A stretch of DNA of 64,000 bases from positions 273,109,258 to 273,173,257 of the forward strand of contig CM041779.1 in assembly GCA_023374045.1 (NCBI GenBank), written 5' to 3'. Of the stretch, positions 24,897 to 36,070 are shown piece by piece. The position numbers were made by a program, and so were the translations under genes. The stretch comes from Limonium bicolor (taxonomy: Eukaryota > Streptophyta > Magnoliopsida > Caryophyllales > Plumbaginaceae). The number at the start of each line of letters is the position of its first letter. The first letter of the stretch is position 1. The notes beneath the pieces are model-generated. The model was not told the origin of the DNA. It was given only the letters and a program-made list of their open reading frames with translations, and did not search any database.

Positions 24897-26262
24897 GTTT
24901 TATGGAGTAATTATTTACTTAATTTAATTGTTGAGGTAATGTTTTGTTTTGATCCAGGTGGTTCTATCCTGATTGTTAGCTATTTCATTTTCCCATTAAC
25001 ATCATTGTCAACTTTCATCTTTGATCCGGGATAATGAAGAACATGCGTCTAGCTAGAGACGTTAAACCCGGGCGGCTTGGTGGGAGGCAACCCACTATCT
25101 ATACTTTGCCTTTCCTTTTATGTTGTTTTCTCTTTTGTACTATATTTCCCTTTTATATGTTATAATAAAATGCGGGTTTTACTTGAGTTCTTCTGGCTGT
25201 GTAGAATATTCTTTACAAGTACATTTCATGTAATTCTACAGCTGCACTCAAGTGTGGGGGAGCTCTGCACACTCTGCGAACTCTAGGGAGTACACTCTTT
25301 CCATTCTAATATTTCATATTCCCGTTTGCTTTGTTTTGTGTAATTTCCTTTATCAGATTGCATGCCCTGTTAATTTAATTCTTTCTACGCAATGAGGGCA
25401 TTGCTTGAGCTTAAGTGTGGGGGAGTACTTGTACCCTCGTAGCTTGTTCTTAAGTTTTCTCTTTTGACAATTTGTTTAAATTTGTTAAGTTAGAAATAGT
25501 AAAAAAGGGAGCCATAGAGGAAATATTGCAAACCTACAAACATTATGGGGTACTAAAAATTTTCAACCATTTTAAAAAATTTATTCTGATTAGAAATTGC
25601 TTAAAGTTTAAGAATAATTAACATTTGAGCCCTGTTTCTAGCTTTGAGCCTGGGATTTAAATTGGAAAGTAAAGGTGGAAAAAGAACAAGGCAAGGTACT
25701 CCTCTAACCCAAACAGGCATATTCTGATCCTAAGCAGGCCTCGTCCACTTGGTTATTAAGTTCTTTGGGGTGCTTTATCACCTAGCTACCTAAGGTAGTT
25801 TATATCTGGGATAGTTGATCCAAAACCGCTACAAGGGTGGAGAGAAAAGTCTGAGGTGAAAGGAAATTTAACTTCAATCGAAGTATCTTTGCATTATGTA
25901 CTTAAATGATGAAAACTTCTTATTTATGGATCATGAGTACGTGGCATTGAAAGGTATAATGGAATATGATTTTACTTCATGCCTCTTGTCGTTTCAGGAA
26001 ATGTGAAAGAAAATAGTGGATTGGCTCAGGGTTAAAAACTGGATTCTTATGATTCTACTTATCCTTCTTAAATAGTTGTTTGTATGATTTCAAGTTCTTT
26101 TTAAAGAAAAAAAAGAAGAAGTTTCTAGTACCCTTTAATCTAGAAGTTTTGTAGCAATCTTTTCTGTGCTCTCCCTGTTTGGCTATTTTATATTTAACTT
26201 GTTTAAAGATTCTGTCATAAAGATTTGCTTGAGGACAAGCAAAAGATAAGTATGGGGGAATT
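24897..26262 (+). other. Athila 3' non-coding region and polypurine tract
   Basis: Contains GGTGGGAGGCAACCCA (25078-25093) and two AAGTGTGGGGGAG motifs (near 25251 and 25412), all typical of the untranslated 3' region of Athila elements, and the functional PPT TATGGGGGAATT just before 26263. It aligns with 54840-55330 and 59191-59571. No pol. Confidence 0.75.
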
Positions 26263-27709
26263 TGATAAGTGCGAAACATATAGACTTTTAGGATTTAACT
26301 ACCTTATTATTTGTAACACTTAAAGTAATGTTTCCCACTTACTATATGTTTTTTCCTAGATTTATGTTTTGATATAAACTGATACATTTTATGTATAAAT
26401 GAAGCAAAAGGTCTTGGAATCACAGTACTTCACAAGCTCGCAAACGCACAACGGGGATCAAATCGGAGCTGAAACGAATATTTTAGAGGCAATTGAATTC
26501 TCGTCCGGACCAGTGTCCGGATGAGCTGGTCCGGACGCTACACGTGGAACGCGCTCCGCATACCGTCGACATGTCCGAACCAGGCTGGTCCGGACACTGG
26601 TTCGGACACGTCAAAAATGAGCATGTACAGGGGCATGTCGACAAAGTGTGAATTGATAAATTATATTTTATCAATTCACACCGACACCGCCTCTCTTTTT
26701 ACCCCATTTTCACTATAAATAAACCTATTACCCTCCATTAATCCATATCTCATTCCACCCCCAAACTAATGCCATTTTCCTCCACAAAATCATCATTTTC
26801 TCTCCAAAAATCATACATCTCATCTACATAATATCCACATAAAATCCACACATCACCTCATCCCATAAAACATTCCATTTCCATACCGTTGTTCTGTCCA
26901 ACCTCTGTCCAAATATTAGCAGTCACAAAGGAGCTGAATTAATTATCTTTCCCAGATGATTTCTTTTACTTCTTATTCTGTCTTTTTAATTATGTTGGGC
27001 TAAGAGGATTTACTCCGGGTGAAGGTGTAATTATAGTTTGTATAATTATGTAATCTATATTTTTACCGGTTAATTAAATACAGTTTGTTACGATTAAAGT
27101 TTATCTCTCGTCTTTTATAAATTTCATGAATTTATTAAAATGCTTTACAAAGTCTATTTGATCAGAACAGTGATAAATAGACAGGTTAATTAATCGATAA
27201 ATCTGGGGAAAACTTATTTTGATAAAATAAGTTAGTAATTTCAGATGCAAAATATAATTCCTCACACTTAATCTGTTTACATGTGTTTTGCTCAAATCTA
27301 GATTAGATCGAGCATTTTCTGGTAAACGAGTCTTTCAAGTCTAGGATTTAGTCTTTAAGATAATAACAGGAATTTTTGTCAAACTATTATAATTAACTGG
27401 TAGAGATAGCATAATTAATCAGATTATATAAACCTGAACTTGGAGTCCCGTTTAATTTATCTTCTACTCAGTTAATTTTATATGTTGTTTTACTTTACAA
27501 AAACAAGTCAATTATCCCCCCTTTTTGTGACAAGCTTAGGTACTATATTATTTCGCTATAAGTCCCACGGTTTGACCCCGGCCGCTTCTGTCTTACTATA
27601 CTACTACGACAGGGTTTTGTTTGCAGCCCGACGGATATTTGAGTTATTAATTTCTTTCTCAATTGTTTAAAATACATCAGTTCCAACCACTCTCATTTTC
27701 CTGTCTGCA
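26263..27709 (+). repeat. 3' LTR of Athila-type element
   Basis: 1447 bp, nearly identical to 20611-22056 and flanked on the right by the CTTAC duplication. Confidence 0.9.
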
Positions 27710-27770
27710 CTTACCAACCATCCCCATCCATTTCCCATCTTAAAACAACATTTCATGCACATTTTGTGCT

Positions 27771-28022
27771 GGTCCAGGACATGGTCCGGATCTAAGGTCC
27801 CGGACCAATGTTTATTGTTACTCTCGGCCTGTTTTTAGCTATGGTCCGGGACTTTGTACTTACCCTAGGTCCCGGACCAATACTGGGGTGCATTCTCGGT
27901 GGATTTTTAGTGCTGGTCCGGGACTTGTTACAAGACCTAGGTCCCGGACCAACCTAAACATGGATTTTCAGGAGTTTTTAAGTGTTGGTCTGGGACTTTA
28001 TCTGAGAACCAAGTCCCAGACC
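27771..28022 (-). repeat. Hairpin minisatellite, 72-bp period, four units
   Basis: Units start with GGTCCRGGAC-like sequence at 27771, 27843, 27915 and 27987, exactly 72 bp apart. Each holds an inverted partner (GGTCCCGGACC). It lies about 1.5 kb from the 3' end of the host LTR, close to the distance of the related arrays at 3465 and 57213. Confidence 0.9.
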
Positions 28023-30449
28023 ATACATTAAACTGTTAAATTTCACAATTTTGAACATCATTCCATACTTGTTCTTTTGCTCAATCTTCTTCTAATCTTT
28101 CCCCATGTATACCTACAAGTTCTAACACCATTTTAGCACTTAAAATCCTCCTAACTCATTGATAAACTCATCTCTAAATTCCTTGATCATTTACTCAAGT
28201 TTTTACAAAGATTCTTAACACTTAGAACTTAGTTTCTTACACTTCCAACATGTAAATTTTGCCTAAGACTTCAACTAACCAAAGTGTTCCCTTTTAACCA
28301 ATACAACTACTCCTCAAGCATTATAACACATCCCCACTTCCTTTACTCAATGTTCCCAAGGTCATATACTCTTGTTCATGCTTACATCCCTACAAGACTT
28401 ATTACCTTATTCTCCTTCAAACTTTGCACAAGTTCTACAATATCTCTTATCATGGTTTTGGTACCTCAAATTCACCATTGTAACCTCTAGTTCCTCCTAG
28501 ACATTCCTAGGTCATCCTAATACTCAAGAACTCCTTAGTTTATCCATTTTCACCAAAACAACCCTTAATGTTTACTAATACATCCTTGGTCATAAAATCT
28601 CCTTAAAATACTTTAAACACTTAGTTTCTTCACCAAATTTTGACATGGCTTTCCTAGTATGTTCTTATACCCAAACACTTAGGTTTTTCATCCTTAAACA
28701 ACCAAGAACACTCAAATCCTCAATAAACATTCTTACACACAAAACTACACCCAAACTACACCACATCATAATATAGTGCATAAACTTAAATTGCTTGGCA
28801 CTTAGGCCCTTAAATTGCTTGGCACTTAGGCCCTTAAATGACATGGCTCTTAGGCCCTTAAATGACATAAATTTAACCACTGAATTTCCCACCATTAATA
28901 GCCTTCAACCTGCAAATACACACATCAATGCTCCCATAGCAATATAAGTGTTCTTATAATTCACCTTATGATTGTTTTACTAACTCAATTCCCATTTGCT
29001 TCTTAGTCACAAGTTCTCAAATATGATCATGTTGTTTCTCCTATGTTTTATAGCCCACTTCATAATGTGAGATCTAAGCTACCTTTAGTACCTATCTAAA
29101 TCCCATCCCTTAAAGCATTAAACCACCTTAAGGTAAGTAGTTTACCTTGTTTTTCTCAAGCTTCTCACACTTTTCTCCTTGGGTTTTCTTGATTGATTTT
29201 CAGCAAGCAACTTTAGTTCCCTTGCCATGTTCTAATCAGTATTAACATAATCTAATGAATACTAAGGAACATGCCTAAACTCATAGAATTTACTCTTAGG
29301 TTAAAAAGAGTGTTTTAAGCATTTAAAGTGGATGATTACCTTTGAATTCTCAAGATAGACTTGGGCAATGAATCAAAGAGGACCTCCACTAGTCCCTTGG
29401 AGATTAAAACAAGCTAGTTCAAGGAGTAAAACAAAACCCCATGAGAAGTTGATTTTCGGACATAGGTAGAAATGGAAGAAACTTAGTTTTTCTTTAAGTT
29501 TTCTTACCTTAAATGAATGGAGAAGCAAATGAGCTCTTCAAACTGAACTTTCCTCCTTCAATGGAGTTTTCCCATGGCACCAAACTTGAGCTTTTGAAGA
29601 TTTGAAAAGAAAGAATGAAAGAGCTTGCTCCAACTAAGAGTAATTTATGCTTAGTTTTTTATTTAGAGCAATAATGAGTATTTGGAGAGCAAGTGAAGGT
29701 GGAGAAAGAATGGAGCTGCTACTTACGGTTTCTTAGAGAGGAAGAAGAATAAAAACCGGTGGAAGAAGAAGAGAATGAAAAGAGAGGAGAGAGGTAAGCT
29801 AAAGGTGAGATATTTTCTTAAAATGCAAATAGTATTCTCTTTAGTTTTTCCCACTTCTTTTCTTAACTTGGCTGGCACATAATGGTGACTCATCACCTCT
29901 AAAACCGGCCCCTCCTCTTAATGGGATATTTATGGTATTTTTTGACCAATTACTTAAGCTAAGTTGACTAAAGTCTAAATTAAGCACTATTTGGGCATTA
30001 TTCATAATTAGTGCACAAATTTGTGAAATTTTTGGTTTCTCATCAATTTAGGCTTCCTAATGTGATACTAAATAGTACACATGTTGATTAAGGTGTAATC
30101 ATGGGAATTTAGCCACTCCAAACCTCTTTCTAAGACAATTTTTCAAAAATGTGCTTTAAGAGTCCTTAAAGCACAATTTGTGTTTTAACTTGTTTTTGAG
30201 CTTGGTTTTCTTTGGTCATTGATTTAATATGTCCATTAGCATATTAATAAGGTCTAAGAATGATATTTGGGTCCTATTCCAAGTTACTCCAAGCATAGAG
30301 CATGTTTTTGCTTAAGTTGCCTTTATGGTGTTTTCTTGTGTTTTCTATGGTTTAAATTGTTTACCAATGTTTCTAAGGCATATTTTAGCCTTTCTATATC
30401 TTAGTTTAACATCTAATCATCATAGATAGGTTTGGGGTATTTCAGATTC

Positions 30450-30963
30450 AGTTCTACCCATAAACTCTCAAGTTTGGTAAAATAAACAGTAATCAAATCC
30501 TCATTCTGTTTTAGATTACCCAACTCGTTTTTCAAATTGTGAATCATGGTCAAATTATTCTGCTCAAATGGCTGACAAAGCCAATCCCAAATTTTCTTTG
30601 GACACAACTAAACAAAACACTCTACGCTATATATGGCTCAAGCGTAGATATTAACCATGAGACTACCGTAGACCTGGATCGCCCCCAGGTTGCAATCCGA
30701 ATAGGCTCATTGTCCAATGGTTTTTGCACACTACCGTCAACAAATCCAAACTTTTTTTTAGCCATCAAAGCGTTTTCCATCGTCCACTTCCAGGTTTGAA
30801 ATCCAGTACCATTAAACTTGGGTGCAAGGATCTGTCTTGGCTGTTCTGATGCATGAACATAAATTGGCTCTGCCTAATCTATTACTCTAGTGTTTGACAT
30901 CATTTCGGCAACCTTCTTCCCAACTTCTGTCATCTGGCGTAATTATTGGATTAAGATATTCCT
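30450..30963 (-). pseudogene. Ty1/copia gag, N-terminal part of the split copia
   Basis: Minus-strand translation near 30825-30560 shows the typical copia gag start: ILAPKFNGTGFQTWKWTMEN, then LMAKKKFGFVDGS and a STVVSWL...P segment. 30413-30607 continues with KIWDWLCQPFEQNN and IHNLKNELGNLKQ. It is interrupted at 30449 by the solo LTR and resumes at 19138. The N-terminus is near 30910. A few stops are present. Ordinary gag of a Tnt1/Ale-like element that no longer functions. Confidence 0.75.
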
Positions 30964-31150
30964 TGCTCTAATACCATAATAGAATTTATAATGTTTGAAA
31001 GCATATACGATGAAGAAGATAAGAAAACAAGATGAAACCTTTATTGATCCGTAATTGTTTCATTTTTGCGTGTTACATACTATTAGAAGAAAACAAAACC
31101 ATATGAGGACGTAACATAAAACTCGGAACAGAATTACACGACTCCAACAA
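30964..31150 (-). repeat. PBS and probable short 5' LTR of the split copia
   Basis: TGGTATTAGAGCA (minus strand, 30964-30976) is a Met-tRNA-type PBS with one change. The AT-rich sequence after it, up to about 31150, is in the LTR position. The outer border and TSD were not found, so its length is uncertain. Confidence 0.5.
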
Positions 31151-31280
31151 CAATGTGTGTGATGTCTGATTGGGAGCACAGGGCGGAGGCCTAGCACGGG
31201 GCAGGCACCTGGCTAGAAATACAAAGCGGAGGCTGGCTGGTCAGTTTTAGGATTCTTCCATCTCGACACAGCACACACAC

Positions 31281-31675
31281 GTCCGGTCGAAAAGAATCGG
31301 CCACCTGGCCGGACACCCATACGGACGGTTGTACAACCTTACTCAGTGCAACACACGCACGTCCGGTCGGAAAGAAGCGGACGCCTGGCCGGACACCCAT
31401 GCGGACAGTTGTACAACCTCACTCAGTGCAAGACACGCACGTCCTGCCGGAAAGAAGCGGACGCCTGGCCGGACACCCATGTGAACGGTTGTACAATCTC
31501 ACTCAGTGCAACACACGCACGTCCTGCCGGAAAGAAGCGGACGCCTGGTCGGACACCCATGCGGACGGTTGTACAACCTCACTCAGTGCAACACACGCAT
31601 GTCTTGCCGGAAAGAAGCAGACGCCTAGCCGGACACCCATGCAGACGCTTGTACAACCTCACTCAGTGCACACAC
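31281..31675 (+). repeat. 80-bp tandem array, five units
   Basis: GTCCGGTCG or GTCCTGCCGG starts units at 31281, 31361, 31441, 31521 and 31601, a period of exactly 80 bp. Each unit contains GGAAAGAAGCGGACGCCTGG, CCGGACACCCAT and TTGTACAACCTCACTCAGTG in order. Units differ at a few positions. Because 80 is not a multiple of three, the open frames crossing the array cycle through all three frames of the unit. No coding role is likely. Confidence 0.95.
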
Positions 31676-32524
31676 ACAGTAATCCAACAGAAGATGACTG
31701 TGATGAATTTAGGAAATCTACCACGAGCATATCATGAAGACTTTACTCTCGTCTTGGGGGAGAAGATCTTGAAGGTATCATTTCTAGGCACCCATAGAGG
31801 GTCCCAGATTGGAGGTGAGACACCTATCACCACTTAATTGCTTTCTGATCCCAATAAAATCACGTCTAACATTTTGGTGCTGAGAGTGAGAATTCATATT
31901 CATTTTTTGTGCTAACAATTGTGTTCATTGTTCGAACAAGAAAAAATAGACCATGTGTGGTGTGCTCGTTTTACGTATATGAACAAATTGGAGTCCTATA
32001 TTGCATATCCTTCTAACTGGCATTTTAAAACACACGTCATTTTTACATTGTCAAGTTTTTGTTCCAGTAATAGTTAAAATCACCTCCACATTTTGGTCGG
32101 TTCCCTTGAATCCTTTTGTTTTGACACTACATTATTAATTATTCTTTTAGTTTCTTGAGTTAAGATGACATTGATGTTGTCACCTAGATTATTTTCTGAT
32201 AGAGCTTCAAGTTCTCTTTATTGTTATTTATGGTTCAAGAGTGCTTTTCATAAGTGTGAGAATGTAATTATTGTGCTATTAATATGGGAAGTACATTAAT
32301 TAATCTGTGAAAACTTGCACATATCTTTATATACACACATGTATATGATTATATCAACTTCAAATAAAAACTGGGATCAAACTTATACATTTTAGCCGAT
32401 AAGAGTTACAGTGATAAAACAAAACCCATCAAACCCAAAATTGAGAATTTGTATGTATTTAATGAAATTAGAATATATATTGTTGTTAGACATATGTTTT
32501 TCCTTCAAGAAGAAAAGGCATAAT
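31676..32524. other. Intergenic, 3' of LIM gene
   Basis: AT-rich; nothing recognised. The 3' UTR of the LIM gene should lie in the part near 32300-32524. Confidence 0.5.
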
Positions 32525-33478
32525 CTATTGTTGTTGTTCATCTTCAACAGAAGCGACAGCTTCAGCCGCAGCAGCAGCAAGAGAGTTGCTGCTAGAGGCT
32601 CTCATCATGGTGAGACTCTTGGCAAGATGACCGTAAGATCCCTTCTCCTTGAACATCTGGTCATAGTGAGCCCTGCAATAAATTACCCCATCAAGAGTTG
32701 CATAGTTTGCTTGTGTCAGATTGCAACCGCCCTTTGTGCACCTGAAACATTTCTTGTGATAGTTCTGTCCTTCCACCATTACCTTGCATTCATGGAAATA
32801 ATTATATTAATTAAATCAACTGTTTGTTTTTACATAGTAATATTTTTTAAATGAAATTCTTTTTTGACCAAAATAATTAATTTGGATTGAACTATAGTTG
32901 ATTGATTGTACTGACCTTTTCAAGTGGGTATGCAGTTTGATTACACATGGCGCATTTTTCTTGTGTTCCACGAAACATGGCAGAAAGCTTGCTTGGAGCT
33001 CTTGACTGCATGTCACAACAAAACAAAATATAAAATACTAACAAGTAAATAATTATTAGAAGAAAAAAAAGGACACTATTTTTCATAATACGTACCAGAC
33101 TTGGCTTCTCTGACATCGCTGAAATCAGACACGATATATGAATCGTTTTGTCAGAGAAAAAAAAAATAACAATATCAAAATTAATAAATGACGAAATCGA
33201 AATTGGAATTAAATTTAGTAATACAAAACCAGCTTAATTAATATACATCTCTGCAGCCTTGCAAGGCCTCCATTCTTTTTGTATAGCTGCTGGAAATGTG
33301 GAGAGCAATAGAGAACCCCGTTTAGAGAAGAGTATCTGCCGAGGGCGAGCTTGCCATTGCAATGTGCGCATTTGAAGCAATTTCTGTGATAATTCACACC
33401 ATCAGCAGTCACCATGTCCACAATGTACACCGTCTTGTCGCACCCCTTGCATTTCTCCTGGGTCCCGCTGAAACCCAT
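32525..33478 (-). CDS. Two-LIM-domain actin-binding-type protein (plant WLIM/PLIM family)
   Basis: Four coding exons: 33247-33478, 33096-33118, 32916-33005 and 32525-32782, all with GT-AG introns and phases that join without a stop, giving 200 residues, the usual size for plant 2LIM proteins. LIM 1 starts near residue 9 (CKGCDKTVYIVD, then NYHRNCFKCAHCNGKL and LYCSPHFQQLY). LIM 2 starts near residue 100 (KCAMCNQTAYPLEK, NYHKKCFRC, IYCRAHYDQMFKEKG). All zinc-binding Cys/His positions I can check are present. The C-terminus is Ala-rich and ends EDEQQQ. Relatives bundle actin filaments and some enter the nucleus; these roles are inferred from the family. The ATG at 33478 is in the normal position (MGFSGTQEKC). 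The 23-bp exon 2 is unusually small and supplies the linker SMSEKPSL. The intact gene lies between transposon blocks. Confidence 0.9.
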
Positions 33479-34188
33479 CTTCTTAATTTCCTTTCTTCTA
33501 TTTTCTTCTTAGCAATCTTAAATGATTCTGTTTTTCTTCTTTCTTTCACTCTTTTTATTTTTATTTTACAAATGCTTTAGAATCCGAAGAATTAAAAGAC
33601 CAAAAAAATGGCTTCCAAATCAACTGATAGGTTGAATACAAATTAATCTTGTTTATTTATCTATATACGACACAATATATCTATATCCAGAGGAAAGATC
33701 GCACCCTACCCTAATTATTTGTTGGTGTGTAAGAAGGCGGGTGGGAACACACAATTTTGTCAGATAAAAAGAGCAAACCTTTATTTGGGATTTCACTTCA
33801 TTCAAAACCGTTATCTATTAGTTTTCCAAATTATAAGAGGTTAATATGAGTATCTTGCTTATTCCTTAGCTTTAGGATATTTGTGTATGACCTTCAATGG
33901 ACAGAGTCAAACTTCCTCTCATCCCGCACACTAAGTACCTGTTTGACATTATTTAAAAAAATATATATCCTCTTTTTTTAAGATCACTAGCTTAATTCAT
34001 TCACTAACTTAATAAAAGTAATTATCCATATTACAAGACCTAACATTTTTAAGGGAGTATTGTCTCCCTAACTTCTCGGTCTTAAAGCCTCCTGATTCAT
34101 TGTATAATCCAAAGACATTCATAGCTGGAATGTTCTTTAGAGTGCAATCAAAGCAAAAGTTGACCTCATTGAAGAAGGAACAAACAAT
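33479..34188. other. Upstream region of LIM gene
   Basis: AT- and pyrimidine-rich sequence where the LIM promoter should lie. No clear TATA box could be chosen by eye and no repeat is recognised. Confidence 0.5.
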
Positions 34189-36067
34189 GTTTTTTTTTTA
34201 GAAAAGAGCTTCATGCATAGATTAATAATCCATAAGGCAAATTACAAGCTGCAAGGCTAATCATAATGCTCTTGTTATACTAGGCCTAAGGCATACTATA
34301 ATGAGCATAATACCTTGGGAGATTAGCAATAGGGCTAATATACAGCTTGACATCAAAACACCAACCAAAAACAACCACAAGCCACAAAATTTTTGGGATT
34401 TTCCTGGACTGACACGACAAGGACCTTCATGCACTAACATAAACCAACAAACACCAAATATTCTCTTTAACTAACTTTGATTTTGAAAGGATTTCAGGGT
34501 GCTTTCTTCCACTTCCCGCCATGAATCAAATCTTGATCCTTGAGGGATATTTCCTTTGAGCCGCTTCCCCTCCTATCCACTTTGGATTGCACCCTCCTGC
34601 ATATCTCTTTACACGCGGAAGGTAGATCATTAGTTTTGGGGAAGGCATCATTGGCCTCTTTCCCCTATTAATGAAGTAAGGCGTTGCAGAATCCCTTTCT
34701 ATTTTAGCAGGATGGAGGCATCAAGGGTAGTATCTTGGACCATAGGCAGCAAGGTGGGGAGCATGGGTGCTTATGTGGTTGCGAGGCCGCAGTGTGAGGG
34801 CAAAAAAGGGATCATCCTCATGGGGGGATTGATTTCTGTGCATTTGGTTACAATTGTGGAGAGGGATCTGGACCGGCTTATGCATGGACAAGTGTAGGTC
34901 TGTTGAACTGATTCAGTTTTCCTTGCCCAATAGATTCGGGATGACCCAGGTAGTTGGGTGTTTCACAAGTTGGGACCATAATGAGGCCAACCGATAGTTT
35001 GAAGACAGAAGCATGTTATATTCATCCGGTAGGCAAGCCTTCATTGTAGAGTGGATGGGACAAGCTGAGGTTAAGTGAGTGAGCACTCCATAGTTGTAAC
35101 AGATGAGAGGTATGTCATCATATGAGATTAATAAGATTATGCTTTTATTATTCACAAGCATTGGTAAGTTCCTCATCACTAGTTTATGAAGCTATATGAG
35201 GATACAGATCCTCATATGATCGAACTTTAAGGCTTCTGGATCCTCCATGATCCCGGTGTACGCGCCTAATATCTCTCTCACTTTGGAAAAACACAATGTT
35301 AGAATGGTGCTTCGGGACTCCGTAAATCCTTACCCAGCATGGTACCCAATCAAAAGTGAGTTCATCTACAGGAAAGCCTAGCTGTAGTCATCGAAGTGCA
35401 AACAGAGTGCCATCAACGAGCCAAGGTCCTTTAAAGAGGACCGACTGTAAACCTTGCAGCTCCTTGAGTTCAATGATGAAGGTGAAGGGAGCCACCTTGC
35501 CGATTTTAAAGTTTCCAAATGGAATCCATTAGTTTGAAAGGGTGTTTTTGAGAGTTGAGGATGATATGTCATACTTGTGAAAAAGCTTTCCCACAATGAA
35601 ACGCTCAACAAGCAACATTGTGGTATTTAAGTCTAGGATGGTCATGGGCTTAATGGATATGGGAATTTTGGGAAGAGAATTGGTGGGAATATTTTTAGGG
35701 ATGAAAAGTGTTTGCTATGCATATCACTTCTTTATTGGGGACCGAGTAATTTGAAGGGGAAGTGAGGTTGGGGGGATTAGAAATAGAGGGAGGAGGATTT
35801 TGATAGTTACCATGCAAGGGAGGCGTGTTTCAGTGGACAAGAGGTTTGACATGATTGTTCTTGGCCGAGAGCCAGGGGTGAGAATTTCTATTTGTTAGTA
35901 ACAGATTTTGTAATGTCTATGTTCTTATGGATGGAATCCATGGCAACTTTACATTCACATGCGTCAGGGGTCATGTTCCATACCGAGACAGCAAATTGAC
36001 AAGAATTTTGCAACCCGTACTTGGTGGGAATGCTAATACCGCTATCATATGCAATATCACACTTGCT
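34189..36067 (-). mobile_element. LINE-like remnant: ORF1 (DUF4283 and zinc knuckle) with poly(A)-like end
   Basis: Minus-strand translation near 35640-35180 gives a DUF4283-like region: HKYDISSSTLKNTL, then WIPFGNFKIGKVAPFTFIIE, LFKGPWLVDGTLFALR and FDWVPCWVRIYGVPKHHSN. Next, near 35110-35050, IPLICYNYGVLTHLTSACP is a zf-CCHC_4 knuckle with the second Cys changed to Tyr. Stops and shifts break the frame. There is no RT; the sequence runs on to a T-run at 34189-34200, which would be a poly(A) tail on this strand. It looks like an ORF1-only or internally deleted LINE. Such ORF1 domains are also found in other plant retroelement derivatives, so LINE is an inference. Confidence 0.5.
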
Positions 36068-36070
36068 CCG

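Larger units (their letters stand above)
20611..27709 (+). mobile_element. Athila-type gag-only (non-autonomous) gypsy retrotransposon
   Basis: The 7.1-kb element has two LTRs (20611-22056, 26263-27709) and CTTAC duplications (20606-20610, 27710-27714). PBS 22060-22077 is complementary to Asp-tRNA, as in Athila. The polypurine tract precedes the 3' LTR with the typical context GAGGACAAGCAAAAGATAAG...GGGGGAA. The only coding region is gag (22746-24896); no protease, RT, RNase H or integrase motif was found in the remaining 1.4 kb. This is the organisation of a TR-GAG element, which would depend on enzymes from a relative. The LTRs are very similar, differing by scattered substitutions and small indels, including 14 bp near 26595. 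Confidence 0.9.
19144..30444 (-). mobile_element. Solo LTR, Ty3/gypsy (probably Tekay/Del), split by an Athila insertion
   Basis: On the minus strand it starts TGAAATACCCCAAACC (30444) and ends GGGGTGTTACG (19144; the terminal CA is mutated). GATTC flanks both ends (19139-19143 and 30445-30449), so it is a complete insertion reduced to one LTR. Its own sequence is 19144-20610 plus 27715-30444, about 4.2 kb; 20611-27709 is a later insertion. It holds the three blocks common to the other gypsy LTRs here: CCGTTCACCG near 20341, the GCCCCGAGGGGC hairpin near 19472, and GTCGCAGCGGAA near 19205. No gag or pol is present. Short open frames inside are not considered genes. Confidence 0.85.

Noticed and set aside
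31346..31837. Open frames of 163 and 112 codons across the 80-bp array
   Set aside because: They result from a stop-poor 80-bp tandem unit read in successive frames; composition is that of the repeat and nothing resembles a protein family.
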